From Mantis religiosa (lineage: Eukaryota > Arthropoda > Insecta > Mantodea > Mantidae): DNA of 64,000 bases. Below are positions 1 through 8,533 of the stretch, piece by piece; the first letter of the stretch is position 1, and each line of letters opens with the position of its first letter. The DNA is taken from the NCBI GenBank assembly GCA_030765055.1, contig CM060947.1, positions 66,336,156 through 66,400,155 of the forward strand, written 5' to 3'. The translations under genes and the position numbers were made by a program. The notes under the pieces are model-generated. The model saw nothing but the letters and a program-made list of their open reading frames with translations. It was not told the DNA's origin and did not search any database.

Positions 1-216
1 TTGCTCGTCTTTGGTAGGAACGCACTTTACATGAATGGCATGGGCGTCGTTGGAAGCAAGTTTGAGGGTGACTTCCTTCTGGCCGCCAAATAAGGTAGTT
101 TTGGAGGAGAGCAGTGAAACTTCGGAATACTTTCCGTGAGCAGAAAGTTGTGGAAGAAATAGGAATTTTAGGAGCAGGTTGTTTCCAATGTGGACGGGAT
201 CGGTTTGGCAGCTCAT
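1..216 (-). CDS. Uncharacterised small Polinton protein, N-terminal part (cut by window edge)
   Basis: Start ATG overlaps the stop of the preceding gene (ATGA). The visible 72 residues begin MSC-TDP and contain a GNNL motif; they match the start of the 182-residue protein at 33901..34449 in C and the broken gene at 32921..33445 in B. No family with known function is recognised. The pattern of alternating hydrophobic residues suggests a beta-rich fold. The C-terminus lies beyond the window. Confidence 0.75.
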   Translation of the reverse strand, partial: MSCQTDPVHIGNNLLLKFLFLPQLSAHGKYSEVSLLSSKTTLFGGQKEVTLKLASNDAHAIHVKCVPTKDEQ

Positions 217-527
217 TCTGGTATAGGAGCGAAGGACACGGCGTATCGTTTGAAACCGCTTTTGAGTTGTTCTTCGCCTTTGTAGGTTAAGGTGAACTTG
301 GCGGAGTTGAGTTCTTTGAGTAGCTCTGGAGAGGCGTTGCCGAACCTTGCTGGCAGAAAGACTTCTGTGTCGTTGTCGATTTTGACGACTGTTCTGGGTC
401 CGTGCTTTGTGGAAAGTGTTCTGACGCCTTGTACTATGTAGGCTACGTTTTCCTGTAGGGCAGAAACGCTGAGAATGTCAGTGCTGTTGGAGAGTTCATC
501 CAGTTGTCGAATGGCGTTCTCGGACAT
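213..527 (-). CDS. Small conserved Polinton protein, possibly OB-like
   Basis: A 104-residue protein. Central strands carry the pattern V-G-V-R/K-T-h-x-T-x-H-G followed by VVKIDNDTEVFLP and a late YKGEE motif. Homologues are at 34449..34766 in C and 32598..32924 in B, the latter intact although its element is decayed. It lies 2 bp from the upstream gene and overlaps the downstream gene by ATGA. The compact all-beta pattern resembles OB-like nucleic-acid binders, but this is inference only. Confidence 0.7.
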   Translation of the reverse strand: MSENAIRQLDELSNSTDILSVSALQENVAYIVQGVRTLSTKHGPRTVVKIDNDTEVFLPARFGNASPELLKELNSAKFTLTYKGEEQLKSGFKRYAVSFAPIPE

Positions 528-529
528 GC

Positions 530-817
530 TTAGCTTTGGCAGCGAAAGCAGTTTTTAACGAACGGAGCTGGGCCGTCGACGTGAGTTGTTGAGGTGGGAA
601 GGTTATGGTGGCGTACGCACCTGCGGTAAGGAGCACAAACTTGCTGTGCGTGAATGGGCAGCTGGTTCCACACAACGTCGACGACGGATGGAGCGTACCG
701 AGAGAAGATGGCGCTCCCGTTTTCCAGCAGCACTTGGCGTTCACGAGGCAGCAGAACTTGGATGCGTTGTGCGTTTTCAATGTATTTCAGCAGCACCGAG
801 AAGCAGCCGCAGGTCAT
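530..817 (-). CDS. Small conserved protein with C-terminal Cys pairs
   Basis: A 95-residue protein starting MTCGC; its ATG overlaps the stop of the zinc-finger-like gene upstream (ATGA). A conserved central block (RIQVLLPRERQ, VVWNQLP, QQVCAPYRRC) and the tail HVDGPAPFVKNC-x2-C are shared with 34747..35052 in C. Two to three Cys pairs suggest metal binding. In C the two genes overlap by more bases but keep the same relative frame, so either reinitiation or programmed frameshifting could link them. Function unknown. Confidence 0.7.
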   Translation of the reverse strand: MTCGCFSVLLKYIENAQRIQVLLPRERQVLLENGSAIFSRYAPSVVDVVWNQLPIHAQQVCAPYRRCVRHHNLPTSTTHVDGPAPFVKNCFRCQS

Positions 818-1002
818 GAAAGTCGTCTGGTGTTGTATTTGCGCATAAAGTCCTGGATTTGTTGACTGAGTTTGGAGAGGTCTTCGTAGAATCCAAGTTG
901 ACACTCGGTGCACAAGGGTACCAGACGACTGAGAACTTCGCAGCTGCAGCACCGATGAAAACAGAAAGAGCAGTGGTACGGCTTGCAGGACTCGCCCGGC
1001 AT
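814..1002 (-). CDS. Small Cys/His-rich (zinc-binding-like) protein
   Basis: 62 residues: CKPYHCSFCFHRCCSC, then LCTEC and a short helical tail. The C copy (35019..35228) keeps the pattern C-K-x-Y-H-C-S-F-C-F-H and the second C-x2-C, which suggests one zinc ribbon or two knuckles. The start was chosen because M-x-G-E-x-C-K is conserved between A and C and a TATA-like TTTATAAAT sits about 50 bp upstream. First gene of a tightly packed set that ends at the TIR side. Confidence 0.65.
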   Translation of the reverse strand: MPGESCKPYHCSFCFHRCCSCEVLSRLVPLCTECQLGFYEDLSKLSQQIQDFMRKYNTRRLS

Positions 1003-1199
1003 TCCACGACGACGGAAGCAGGAAAACTGAGCAGCAAGCAGGAAGTTCAGCATTTATAAATGAGGAGAAAAGGACGGTTGCCCAGGAAAATCCGGTGGAC
1101 TGTTACAGGAAGAACAACATCCGTGGGAAAGTTTTCTTGCAGGCACTGCAAAAGAAACCGTTACATCCGGCGATTGGAACCGTGGGAAGGTTTCCTTGA
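1003..1199 (-). promoter_or_regulatory. Upstream region of small-gene block
   Basis: No gene seen. Minus-strand TATA-like TTTATAAAT lies near 1054..1062. The stretch carries degenerate copies of a CATCCG(T/G)G-type motif that also appears in the tandem repeats at the same place in C (35279..35637), so it is probably the promoter of the downstream small genes. Confidence 0.4.
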
Positions 1200-1727
1200 T
1201 TAATGGAAAACTTCGTGCTTTTGGTAACGGATAGTTCCAGGGGGATCTTCTTCATCTTGTTGGAGAGGTCTGTTTGTTTTAACGCTAAATATCCAGTCGC
1301 CATGTACGTGATCTTTGAGGATGTAAAACGGAGAATGTCCCAAATACACTGCGCAACACTTTCCATAGCAGGTGCGTTTGTTTATAAGCATTTTTGTCAT
1401 TTTTTCCACCGGAACGTACTGATTCTCGTAGAAGATGATGTAGAGTCCTTTCTTTGGACTAAATTGAAACTGATGGTCTGTATTGTAGTCTGTACTAGGA
1501 AGAGGAGATGTCCGGAACTGAATGTCTTTAAAGTCGATGTTGGAAAAGACGTAATGAATTTTATTTTCACAGCTGTGGCATCTTACTGTGACCGTTTTTC
1601 CCTCGAAGCAATCGTCGACGAAGCGGAGGCCATAAGGCGCGTTTTTCTTTGGATGACCTTAAACCTCGTAATTTTTAAATACTTTGGTTCCTTGGCAGTA
1701 CACAGAGATGTAATTTCTGTATCCCAT
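1200..1727 (-). pseudogene. Conserved unknown protein, interrupted by one stop codon
   Basis: The frame matches the intact 178-residue protein at 35666..36202 in C over its whole length. It opens MGYRNYISVYC; near the C-terminus both share LGHSP and H(V/I)HGDWIFSV. A TAA at 1659..1661 (codon 23) interrupts it. Everything downstream stays in frame, so the lesion looks recent. No known domain is recognised; conserved Cys and the HGDW motif are the only notable residues. B appears to lack the gene. Confidence 0.75.
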
Positions 1728-1756
1728 GACGCTGCTCGGAGCTTTTGGAAGTAACT

Positions 1757-2564
1757 TCAGGGGAGCTGCTGGACGAACTGTGGCAGCAGGAAATGCTCCA
1801 TCTCTAGGTACGTTCTGAAGGTGGCGCTTCGTATGTACTTCGTAAATTGCGTAAAGTTCATGCTTTCGAAGGGGGAATTGGACGCATGCGTGTGCTTCAG
1901 GTACTTGTAGTAAGCCACAATCTGATTCTTTACGTCATTTTCTTCTTTACTCTGGTGAAACAGGATGTCGGTCACCAGGCGCTGCAGTCCCTCCAGTACC
2001 TTCCATTCTTGTTTGTTGAGCGACACGGAGCGGCCGTGTATGTTCTTTAGGACGACGCTGGCGTTGCCAAATAGGTTTCTAAAGATGAGGGTGAGGTTGT
2101 CGCTGAGCTGGTACTCCTTTAGATGGCACTGATTTATGGCGCTATGAATGATGCTTCTATTCTCGGAGAGTTTTTGCCACTCTGACGAACTGATGACCAC
2201 GGCGTTTTGCTTTCCGCACTTGGCGATGGTGACAGCCAGTTGGTGAGGCGGTTGTGGTAGGAAACCCACGCACAGAAATTTGCTTTGTGCGCGGTTAAGG
2301 AAGTAGATGTGGGACAAGGGTCCCACGCCGGGTTGGGGTTCTTCGGCGATACCTGGAGCAGGGTCGGAGTTGGCCTGAAGGTTCTTGTCGGCTTCGGCGG
2401 GTTGGCGATCGTCGGGCATGAGATCAAACTTGGTTTTCTTGGCAGGCGTTTCCATATTGCTGTAACATACAAAAATAAGAGCTGTTAAATCGTGGAACGA
2501 GAGGAAACCTGGGGAAAGGGATCTACTTGCTCAAAAAAACTTACCTGACGTCGTGCTGAGACAT
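1757..2564 (-). CDS. Tandem PC4-like protein, two exons (1757..2459 and 2545..2564)
   Basis: 240 residues. Two repeats each show strands followed by a helix with a conserved Trp: one ending in SSSEWQKL, the other VSLNKQEWKVLEGLQ. This is the layout of the single-stranded-DNA-binding PC4/SUB1 domain. Exon 1 encodes MSQHDV; an 85-bp intron (2460..2544) starts GTAAGT and ends TTACAG, and the phase is the same as in the C gene. The N-terminal linker is acidic/Pro-rich. Homologues: 36277..37139 in C and 31979..32407 in B. A role in replication or late transcription is inferred. TATA box at 2600..2606. Confidence 0.7.
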
Positions 2565-2599
2565 TGCTACGTACTGATGTTAGGTTGCTGTACCGCTCG

Positions 2600-2606
2600 T
2601 TTTATA
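2600..2606 (-). promoter_or_regulatory. TATA box of the PC4-like gene, overlapping the protease stop codon
   Basis: TATAAAA, about 40 bp upstream of the exon-1 ATG. The TAA stop of the protease's second exon (2602..2604) is part of the box. The same arrangement is present in C at 37178..37184. Confidence 0.65.
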
Positions 2607-3209
2607 GGAGACGGAGTGCGCTCTGAAAGAAGCAAAAGAAGTGTTGTAAACCGCAGGAAGTGTGACGTCATATTGAGCACTAATTTTTATGGTACACGTT
2701 TACTTACCCCAAGAGGTTGGCACGACTGATGTTGAGTTGAGCTCCGTGCTAGGCACACATGTTTGTAGGTGTTGAGAATAACGTTGTCGTTGCGCGCGTA
2801 ATCGGTAATACTAAATTTTGAAAGAAACTTTTCCTTGGATAAACCAGAGCACCGATGCGATAAGTAGTCGATGACGTAATGACCGCACGTGGTGCTGTCA
2901 TGACCTTGCAGCCTTCTGACGTTGTGCGACCAATCGGGTCCGCAACTAGCGTTTAGAAACTTTAGAAAATGAGGTGTGAGCGGTGCTAGCCCATAACTGT
3001 CGAGTCACTCCGTGACCACTTTGCGAGACAAAGATGCAGACCCAGTGCTTGCCTGGTAGGGAGATTGGATCGGTGTTAGCGACCAAGGCGAATGGAAGTT
3101 TCCTGTTGGTGCTTTCTGAGGGTAGGGTGTCGCAGGCGTAGACGCCCAAAAAGTGAGGGCGCGTGGAGGGACAGGTAGAGAGAAAGTGCTCTATTTGAAG
3201 CGAGTTCAT
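2602..3209 (-). pseudogene. Adenain-like cysteine protease, frameshifted, two exons
   Basis: Family: adenovirus-type maturation protease, which cleaves capsid precursors. Visible parts are GKHWVCIF with the catalytic His, then after a frame break a DSYG block with the acidic residue, and LQGHDSTTCGHYV with the catalytic Gln and Cys. Relative to C there is a net 2-base loss around 3001..3012, so translation ends after 87 residues. A conserved 85-bp intron (2623..2707, GTAAGT...TTTCAG) joins a 7-codon last exon that ends in the TATA box of the next gene. Intact homologue: 37180..37790. Confidence 0.85.
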
Positions 3210-3211
3210 GA

Positions 3212-4492
3212 TTAGAGGATGGATCGGTTAGCGTCGATTTCCAGGGTACGATGTATTTCCGCCAACACCAGAAGAACGACCGGTTCTGTCAGCTGTTTGG
3301 CAAAACCCACCCTTATAGACACCGAGCCGTGGCGCTGACCGGAGATGTAAGATTCTTTGGCGCTCATGTCGGCAGTGAGATCGAAAGCAAGGACGGTATA
3401 ACCGACGGGGTAGGCCTGTCTGGAAATGGAATGTCCCTCGTCTCTGAAGTGAATGCCGAGACCGTCCTGAAGGGTTTGAAAGCAACGCATGAAGTGTCCG
3501 TCTTCAAAGTTTGGCTGAATGGGTTGAGAGGGAATGGGTTGGCCGTTGACGTATAGCTGAAACATGTTCATGTTAAAATGTTGCAAATTATAAGGGTTTT
3601 TTCCGAAATCGCCAGTATAGGATTTGTCTAGAACCATGGCGACGACCACTCTCCTTGGAATTTGACCCGTGAAGACGTCGCTGAAAGTCATTGCACTGGC
3701 CTCTTTGGGAATACTGAGGGCGTGGAAGCTGACGTCCTTGAGATGGTACTTGGCGTTGCTCTTTGCCAGCGCCGCCTGGTGGGCCAGTTTGATGGTTGGT
3801 GACGGTCTGACCACTTTTAGATGTAGAGTGGCCGACTGAATATCGGCGTACCCCTTGAAATTGGGTACTTCGGAGAACAAATAGAACTGGGGTGACGAAG
3901 GGGTGAGCTTGATGGTGACGCTAACGTTATTGAGCAAAAGATTGTTTTGTCTAAATAGAGCATTCGATAGCGGTCCCATTAATTGCACGACCTTACTGCC
4001 TTTGGTAAATCCATGCCGAAACAAGAAGCCGGCATTTGCCGCAAAAGTGTTCATGATGCCGGGGGTATCCTTCTTCCAGAGGGTAGATTGGAGCTTGGTG
4101 TTCATGGCATCTTCAGAATAATTGAGGACGGTTTCGAGATACGTTCTATAGGGATATCCGGCTTGCGGCATGGAAACCATGACGCTATTGAGCGACACTT
4201 CAAGCTGTTGAAACAGTGAATTTAGGGCGTTATTGACGAAAGTGACAAGCACGTCGTCCTTGAGCTCCTCTCCTTTTTCGCTAACGATACGAACAAATAC
4301 CTCTAGAATGACGTAAGAAAGGTCGAGGTATTCGTCTGCATTTCCGGCATAATGAAAGGTAATCGGTGCATTCTTCATGATGGTGTTTTGAGGGTTTAGG
4401 GATATGAACCGAGACTCTTCGACGTTCATCTGAACCGGAAGGTCCTTGAAGAGGTCCAGTTCGGAGCTCATGTGGATCACGGTTTCAGCCAT
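3212..4492 (-). CDS. Hexon-like major capsid protein (F54H12.2-like family)
   Basis: 426 residues; ATG overlaps the pVI-like stop (TAATG). The opening SSELDLFKDLPVQ, the NADEYLDLSYVILEV block, the GYPYRTYLE and LGPLSNALFRQ-type blocks, and the late GQIPRRVVVAMV and DEGHSISR blocks are those of the widespread Polinton protein usually annotated F54H12.2-like, taken as the double-jelly-roll major capsid protein. No stops in this copy. Homologues: 37787..39073 in C and a truncated one in B. Structural role is family knowledge; the jelly-roll fold is not visible from sequence alone. Confidence 0.85.
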   Translation of the reverse strand: MAETVIHMSSELDLFKDLPVQMNVEESRFISLNPQNTIMKNAPITFHYAGNADEYLDLSYVILEVFVRIVSEKGEELKDDVLVTFVNNALNSLFQQLEVSLNSVMVSMPQAGYPYRTYLETVLNYSEDAMNTKLQSTLWKKDTPGIMNTFAANAGFLFRHGFTKGSKVVQLMGPLSNALFRQNNLLLNNVSVTIKLTPSSPQFYLFSEVPNFKGYADIQSATLHLKVVRPSPTIKLAHQAALAKSNAKYHLKDVSFHALSIPKEASAMTFSDVFTGQIPRRVVVAMVLDKSYTGDFGKNPYNLQHFNMNMFQLYVNGQPIPSQPIQPNFEDGHFMRCFQTLQDGLGIHFRDEGHSISRQAYPVGYTVLAFDLTADMSAKESYISGQRHGSVSIRVGFAKQLTEPVVLLVLAEIHRTLEIDANRSIL

Positions 4493-4923
4493 TACGAGAA
4501 CACGTCCTGCACCTTTCGCCTCCTGCGTTTCAGCTTAGACTGTTTCGGCTTGGTAGGTTTGGCGCGTTTTATTGCCTTTAGTCGCCTGACGCCCGATCCT
4601 AGCATAGAATCGATTTTTTCGTCTGCCTTACGCTTCAGATTGGACCCAGCCTCCTTAAGTCTGCTTCTTAAAGCTTCCTTTGGGGTGGTTCCTCCGGCGG
4701 CCACGTCGGACAGCACGTGAGCGCCCACTTTGAGCGCCTCCTTTCCCACAGCCTTTGCGCCGCTTTTCAAGAAGGGTAGAACGGTTCTGAAGAGACTTCC
4801 TAGGGCAGAAAAGAGACCGCTTCCGCGCTGATAGCGCCTACCGCGGTAGAGAACGAAATCCCCGTGGTTTAAAGCACCGCCGGCTTGATTGAGATAGTAT
4901 TGAGTGACCGTGTGCACGTCCAT
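4492..4923 (-). CDS. pVI-like capsid-associated protein
   Basis: 143 residues, starting MDVHTVTQYYLNQAGG. A glycine-rich amphipathic segment (GSGLFSALGSLFRTVLPFLKSG) precedes KAVGKEALKVGAHVLSDV and a long Lys/Arg-rich tail. This layout is that of the Polinton/adintovirus homologue of adenovirus pVI, an internal protein that binds hexon and disrupts membranes. Both its ends share bases with neighbours (TAATG on each side), so penton, pVI and hexon form one packed unit. The C copy is the same length. Confidence 0.75.
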   Translation of the reverse strand: MDVHTVTQYYLNQAGGALNHGDFVLYRGRRYQRGSGLFSALGSLFRTVLPFLKSGAKAVGKEALKVGAHVLSDVAAGGTTPKEALRSRLKEAGSNLKRKADEKIDSMLGSGVRRLKAIKRAKPTKPKQSKLKRRRRKVQDVFS

Positions 4924-5951
4924 TATCGTTTCTTTGGCCGGAAGGTGAGAACTATAGCGGAGGAAAAGCCGTCGGCAAATGGTAGCAGATCGCCATAACC
5001 GTTCCTTAAATCTATGCTGACGGTCTTGAAGTCTTGTTGAACGAGTGGCACCCAATTCTGAGGAAAGAAGGTCTTTTCATCGGACATGTAAGTGTTGTTG
5101 CTTTTCTCGTATTCTACTGCAACGCTCTCAATCACTTGTGCAAATGTATCGCCCACCACTTGCGGTGCAACCAGATTGCAGTAGATGAACATTTCGTAAG
5201 GAAACCCCATATAGGGATCTACGGGGTGTTTTGCCTCCTTCTGTAAAACGATGTTGGTGTAGGGTTCAAAGCCCAGCATCTTGGCCATGGCTGGGGACAA
5301 CATCATGCTATGAACTCGATGGAGAGGTTCGGTGGGCGGTTGGTCGGGCTGTTCCGGTGGCGGAGTGGGTTTAGAACTGACCGCGGGGTTGGGTTTAGCC
5401 GGTTGGGCGGTAGGTTTGGGTCTTTGGATATTTGGTTTTCGGGTTGGGGGTTTCGTTCTGGCCGGCGCATCGCTCACCTCGCTGGGAACCACGGTCTTCG
5501 GAACGCGCACCACGGTCTCCACGTACCCATCAAAGGTAGTGTCGGAAAGTTGCTGCGCATGCGTGACGGCTTCGTTGATGCTGACCGGTTTATTGCGCTC
5601 GAGGTACACAAAGAAGTTATCCACGTGCAAATGTTCCTGAGTGACGGCGTTGACCCGGGTCACCAGATCTTTCGGATCGTGCACGATACCCGGCGGCATC
5701 TGCAAGCTAAATTTGGAATGCGTGGGTAGTTGAGTCATCGTGTACCTGGTGCCGATGAGTTGCGCGTCGCCTGCGGTCACGTTGTAAAATTTAACCGTAT
5801 ACCTCACCTTTTGCAGAGCCACCTCCCACTCCCCTTGAAGCACTATTCGCTCGGGCAGTATGTTGGAAAATTTGGAAGTCGTGTTGTCGCTAAAGTGATC
5901 CATGGAAGCATTGCTCACGAGCGTGAGAGAGAATGGTTCGGTTTTGATCAT
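4923..5951 (-). CDS. Penton-like minor capsid protein
   Basis: 342 residues from an ATG that overlaps the integrase stop (ATGA). The N-terminal block FSLTLVSNASMDHF ... GEWEVALQKVRY and the C-terminal block FIYCNLVAPQVVGDT ... LPFADGFSS are typical of the Polinton minor capsid protein, a single-jelly-roll penton candidate. They are separated by a Pro/Lys-rich linker at about residues 165..215 that differs greatly between copies. Homologues: 39504..40610 in C and 29275..30368 in B, the latter with a different linker made of short repeats. Confidence 0.75.
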   Translation of the reverse strand: MIKTEPFSLTLVSNASMDHFSDNTTSKFSNILPERIVLQGEWEVALQKVRYTVKFYNVTAGDAQLIGTRYTMTQLPTHSKFSLQMPPGIVHDPKDLVTRVNAVTQEHLHVDNFFVYLERNKPVSINEAVTHAQQLSDTTFDGYVETVVRVPKTVVPSEVSDAPARTKPPTRKPNIQRPKPTAQPAKPNPAVSSKPTPPPEQPDQPPTEPLHRVHSMMLSPAMAKMLGFEPYTNIVLQKEAKHPVDPYMGFPYEMFIYCNLVAPQVVGDTFAQVIESVAVEYEKSNNTYMSDEKTFFPQNWVPLVQQDFKTVSIDLRNGYGDLLPFADGFSSAIVLTFRPKKR

Positions 5952-7003
5952 ATCGAAGCGATCGTCGAAGCCTGGACCCAAGAGTTAAACTTGGAAGGGT
6001 AGCCCTTCCACTTTACCAAAAGTTGCTTGTTGCGCCCGCGGCCCCTGGTTTCCAAAATCTTGTCTATTTTGTACGTTTGAGGGAGTTCCACCTTTTGCAG
6101 CTCTTCGGTGTAAAAGCTGCCGTCAATATCCTCTCCGGCGAGATCCTTCAGTTTATATACCACCGGCTGACCGCGCACGACCTTGTCGATCACGAATATT
6201 TCGTCCGTCCAGTTCTGCTCGTACCCCTTGTCAAACTTCATTTTTTCTTTGGAAATGCGCACGTGGTCCCCCACGGCATACTTTGGTGCCCTTGTGCGGG
6301 GTGCATGCCTATCTGCGTACAAGTTGCGGTACACTTGCGCGATATTGGTCTCGTTGACGTCCTTGGGCGCCATCTTGATGGATCTGTGATACGAACTGTT
6401 GTACGACTCGAGCAAGGCCGGAAGTACCTCCACGTATTTGTAAGTGTTTGCGTGCGTGAAATACTTCCACATCTTGGTCTTGAGAGTGCGATTGAAGCGC
6501 TCAACGACGCTGGCTTTAACATTGTTCTTTGTGGTGTAATGACGGACGCCGTGTTTCTTCAGAAAAGCCCTAAAGGTTTTGTTGGTGAACTCGGTTCCTT
6601 TGTCCGTCTGCAGAACCCTAGGAACGCGCTCGGAAAATATGGAGCGAAATGCTTGTGCTACCTCGGACCCAAGTTTGGATTTTAGAGGTACGGCCCAAGC
6701 GTACTTGGAGAAGACGTCGATGACGGTGAGGATGTACGCGTAAGGTTTGTTATGCTCTTTGACGCTGTTCATGACGTTGAGGTCCGCCTCCCAGAGATCG
6801 TCCATATTGGTCACGTGATAATATCGCGTAGAAAAGCGCTTTCTGACGGGTTTGTGCAGCGTGTAACTGTCCTGGGTTCGAAGAAAAGCTTCAATGTGAC
6901 CCTTCGGCTTGCCGGTAGCTTTTCGAAGTGCGTTTACCGATCCGAAGCCGGCTGGGTGTTCCGGATTTTCGTAAAAGCGTCTGAGCATCTTCCATTCCTT
7001 CAT
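5948..7003 (-). CDS. DDE integrase with C-terminal chromodomain
   Basis: 351 residues. The core shows DDLWEADL (first Asp), LQTDKGTEF (second Asp) and VVERFNRTLK (Glu), the retroviral-type integrase triad. An SH3-like stretch with VGDHVRISK and FDKGYEQNWTDEIF follows, then a chromodomain (YKIDKILETRGRGRNKQLLVKWKGY split over the last 45 residues). It inserts linear element DNA and makes 6-bp duplications. The chromodomain may bias insertion to particular chromatin, which could favour nesting. No stops. C copy: 40607..41662, same length. Confidence 0.92.
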   Translation of the reverse strand: MKEWKMLRRFYENPEHPAGFGSVNALRKATGKPKGHIEAFLRTQDSYTLHKPVRKRFSTRYYHVTNMDDLWEADLNVMNSVKEHNKPYAYILTVIDVFSKYAWAVPLKSKLGSEVAQAFRSIFSERVPRVLQTDKGTEFTNKTFRAFLKKHGVRHYTTKNNVKASVVERFNRTLKTKMWKYFTHANTYKYVEVLPALLESYNSSYHRSIKMAPKDVNETNIAQVYRNLYADRHAPRTRAPKYAVGDHVRISKEKMKFDKGYEQNWTDEIFVIDKVVRGQPVVYKLKDLAGEDIDGSFYTEELQKVELPQTYKIDKILETRGRGRNKQLLVKWKGYPSKFNSWVQASTIASI

Positions 7004-7006
7004 CGC

Positions 7007-7414
7007 TTACTTGTACAGAGGTTTCCACTGTTTTAGGCGAAGGTTATAGCTGGGCCCACTGGATTTCTTTCTGGGCGAGGAAGGAGAAGTTGGTCTTTTC
7101 TTCTTGAGTGGCGAGAAGGGGTTAGCCTTTACGGTTTTAGGCTCCTGTTTTACCGACACCTCGTGCAACAGTTCAACGTCATCGTCGTCGGCGTCGTCGT
7201 TATCGCGAAGATAAGGCTGTTTCACTTGTGTCACGAGATCGAGATAGTTGCTCAATTTATATTTCATTAAGCGCCACTTTTCGTCGGCAGACATCTTTTC
7301 GCGCTGGAGACGGTCGATGTCCTTGGCTAGTCTGGAAATGGTTTTATCTATGAGGTGAAGTTTGTCTACTGTCTTAGGCTGCGGAGCAACCACTATTTGC
7401 CTGGCGTACTTCAT
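7007..7414 (-). CDS. Coiled-coil protein with basic tail
   Basis: 135 residues: conserved start MKYARQIVVAPQPKTV, a helical segment with DKTISRLAKDIDRLQREKMSADEKW split across about 30 residues, an acidic run (DDADDDD), then a Lys/Ser/Pro-rich tail. ATG overlaps the pX-like stop (ATGA), and integrase begins 3 bp after its stop. Homologues: 41676..42065 in C and 27870..28433 in B. Position beside the pX-like gene suggests a virion core or DNA-condensing role; this is inference. Confidence 0.65.
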   Translation of the reverse strand: MKYARQIVVAPQPKTVDKLHLIDKTISRLAKDIDRLQREKMSADEKWRLMKYKLSNYLDLVTQVKQPYLRDNDDADDDDVELLHEVSVKQEPKTVKANPFSPLKKKRPTSPSSPRKKSSGPSYNLRLKQWKPLYK

Positions 7415-7782
7415 CCAGCAAACTTCGACACGAGCGCGCTACCCAACGAAGCCAGGACCGGCAAGAGGAAAGCTGGTAGGAAGCCGCCTTTCTGTATCAA
7501 GATTTGCTTCTTTTTCTTCAGTGGAAGCCTCTTGTCGACTAACTTCCTCCAGCAAGTTTTGTGCCTTTTTAAGCGATTAAGACACTTTGTGGGCAGCTGC
7601 ACGTTACCCTTACAGACGTTGTACATGCACTCGGAAACGGCCTTGATCAGCTCGGGGCTTGCGTCCTTGAGCAACTTTTTCCGCGCAGCTGGCTTGGCTT
7701 TGGCCAAGGCCACTAAATTTCCGTGTTGTCTCGCTATCAGCGGACTGCTGAGCGTTGCAACGCTCGACCTTCCTCTAGGCAT
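7411..7782 (-). CDS. pX-like small basic core protein
   Basis: 123 residues. Conserved pattern: start P-R-G-R-S, LIARQHGN, a central CMYNVCKGNVQLP block, then KKKKQILIQKGG and a hydrophobic Gly-rich C-terminus FLPAFLLPVLASLGSALVS. Proteins of this pattern are a recurrent part of Polintons and have been compared with adenovirus core proteins. Copies in C (42062..42433, same length) and B (27507..27866, intact). Role in packaged DNA condensation is inferred. Confidence 0.7.
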   Translation of the reverse strand: MPRGRSSVATLSSPLIARQHGNLVALAKAKPAARKKLLKDASPELIKAVSECMYNVCKGNVQLPTKCLNRLKRHKTCWRKLVDKRLPLKKKKQILIQKGGFLPAFLLPVLASLGSALVSKFAG

Positions 7783-7831
7783 GTTTGAGCGCGAATGAAC
7801 GCTTGTCAATTTTTTAATCCCATTAAAAACA

Positions 7832-8482
7832 TTAACAATCGTTGGGCACGAAATATGAAAGAGTTTCACCCGGCAGCACGCCGGTTCGATACCTGTAACG
7901 ATCCGGCGTGTACTGCGTGCAACCTAACACCAGATAACCGTGAGGATGCTCGGTAGCCTTTTGGAACGCCTCTAATAGGAACCTAGAGTTCCTGGGTTCG
8001 ATTTGCTGGCACAGCCTTTCTATTTGCATTTTGTCCCTGTTGTTCTTGAACGCCACGATGTAGTTTGAATTTAGCGATATCGTTCTGAACTTGTTACCCT
8101 GAGGAAAGACGTTCTGCAGAATGTATATGACTCCGAAACGCTTGTGATGCGAGTCTCTGGTGAAGAAATTGGACATGGTGAGGCGGTCGCAGTCAAACAT
8201 CATATCGTCCAGAATGACGAGGTGATCCTCCCCCACGTCCGATAGCTCCGGCACACCTGCATGCGTCTCGCAGCGTATGGGCATGCGCCTTAATTTGGGC
8301 GAGTATTCGGGAGGGTGACACCACAGGACCCTTTTAGGAACTTTGTCGAACATCTCCTCCGCGTTGCAAATGAGCGCCTTCACAAAAGTGGATTTACCGC
8401 AGTGCGACGGCCCCGCAACGAGCATAGTGCTCGGAAAATTAAATTTCCTAATATTGTCCGGAGGTTGCGTCATGGGTGCCAT
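7832..8482 (-). CDS. FtsK/HerA (A32-like) genome-packaging ATPase
   Basis: 216 residues from the ATG at MAPMTQPP; upstream in-frame sequence has no other ATG. Walker A is GPSHCGKST, Walker B is HLVILDD, and a sensor-like LQNVFPQG and NNRDKMQIERLCQQIEPRN follow. This is the packaging ATPase family shared by Polintons, virophages and poxvirus A32. No stops. Homologues: 42563..43198 in C and a broken one at 26833..27459 in B, where the Walker A region is damaged. Confidence 0.88.
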   Translation of the reverse strand: MAPMTQPPDNIRKFNFPSTMLVAGPSHCGKSTFVKALICNAEEMFDKVPKRVLWCHPPEYSPKLRRMPIRCETHAGVPELSDVGEDHLVILDDMMFDCDRLTMSNFFTRDSHHKRFGVIYILQNVFPQGNKFRTISLNSNYIVAFKNNRDKMQIERLCQQIEPRNSRFLLEAFQKATEHPHGYLVLGCTQYTPDRYRYRTGVLPGETLSYFVPNDC

Positions 8483-8533
8483 ATGTTCCAATAATGAGCA
8501 CGCGGGAGGAAATGTCGTCACATTTATCGTTGT

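Noticed and set aside
1203..1754. 183-codon plus-strand ORF
   Set aside because: Antisense shadow of the minus-strand MGY-N family gene, whose homologue in C is on the minus strand and intact.
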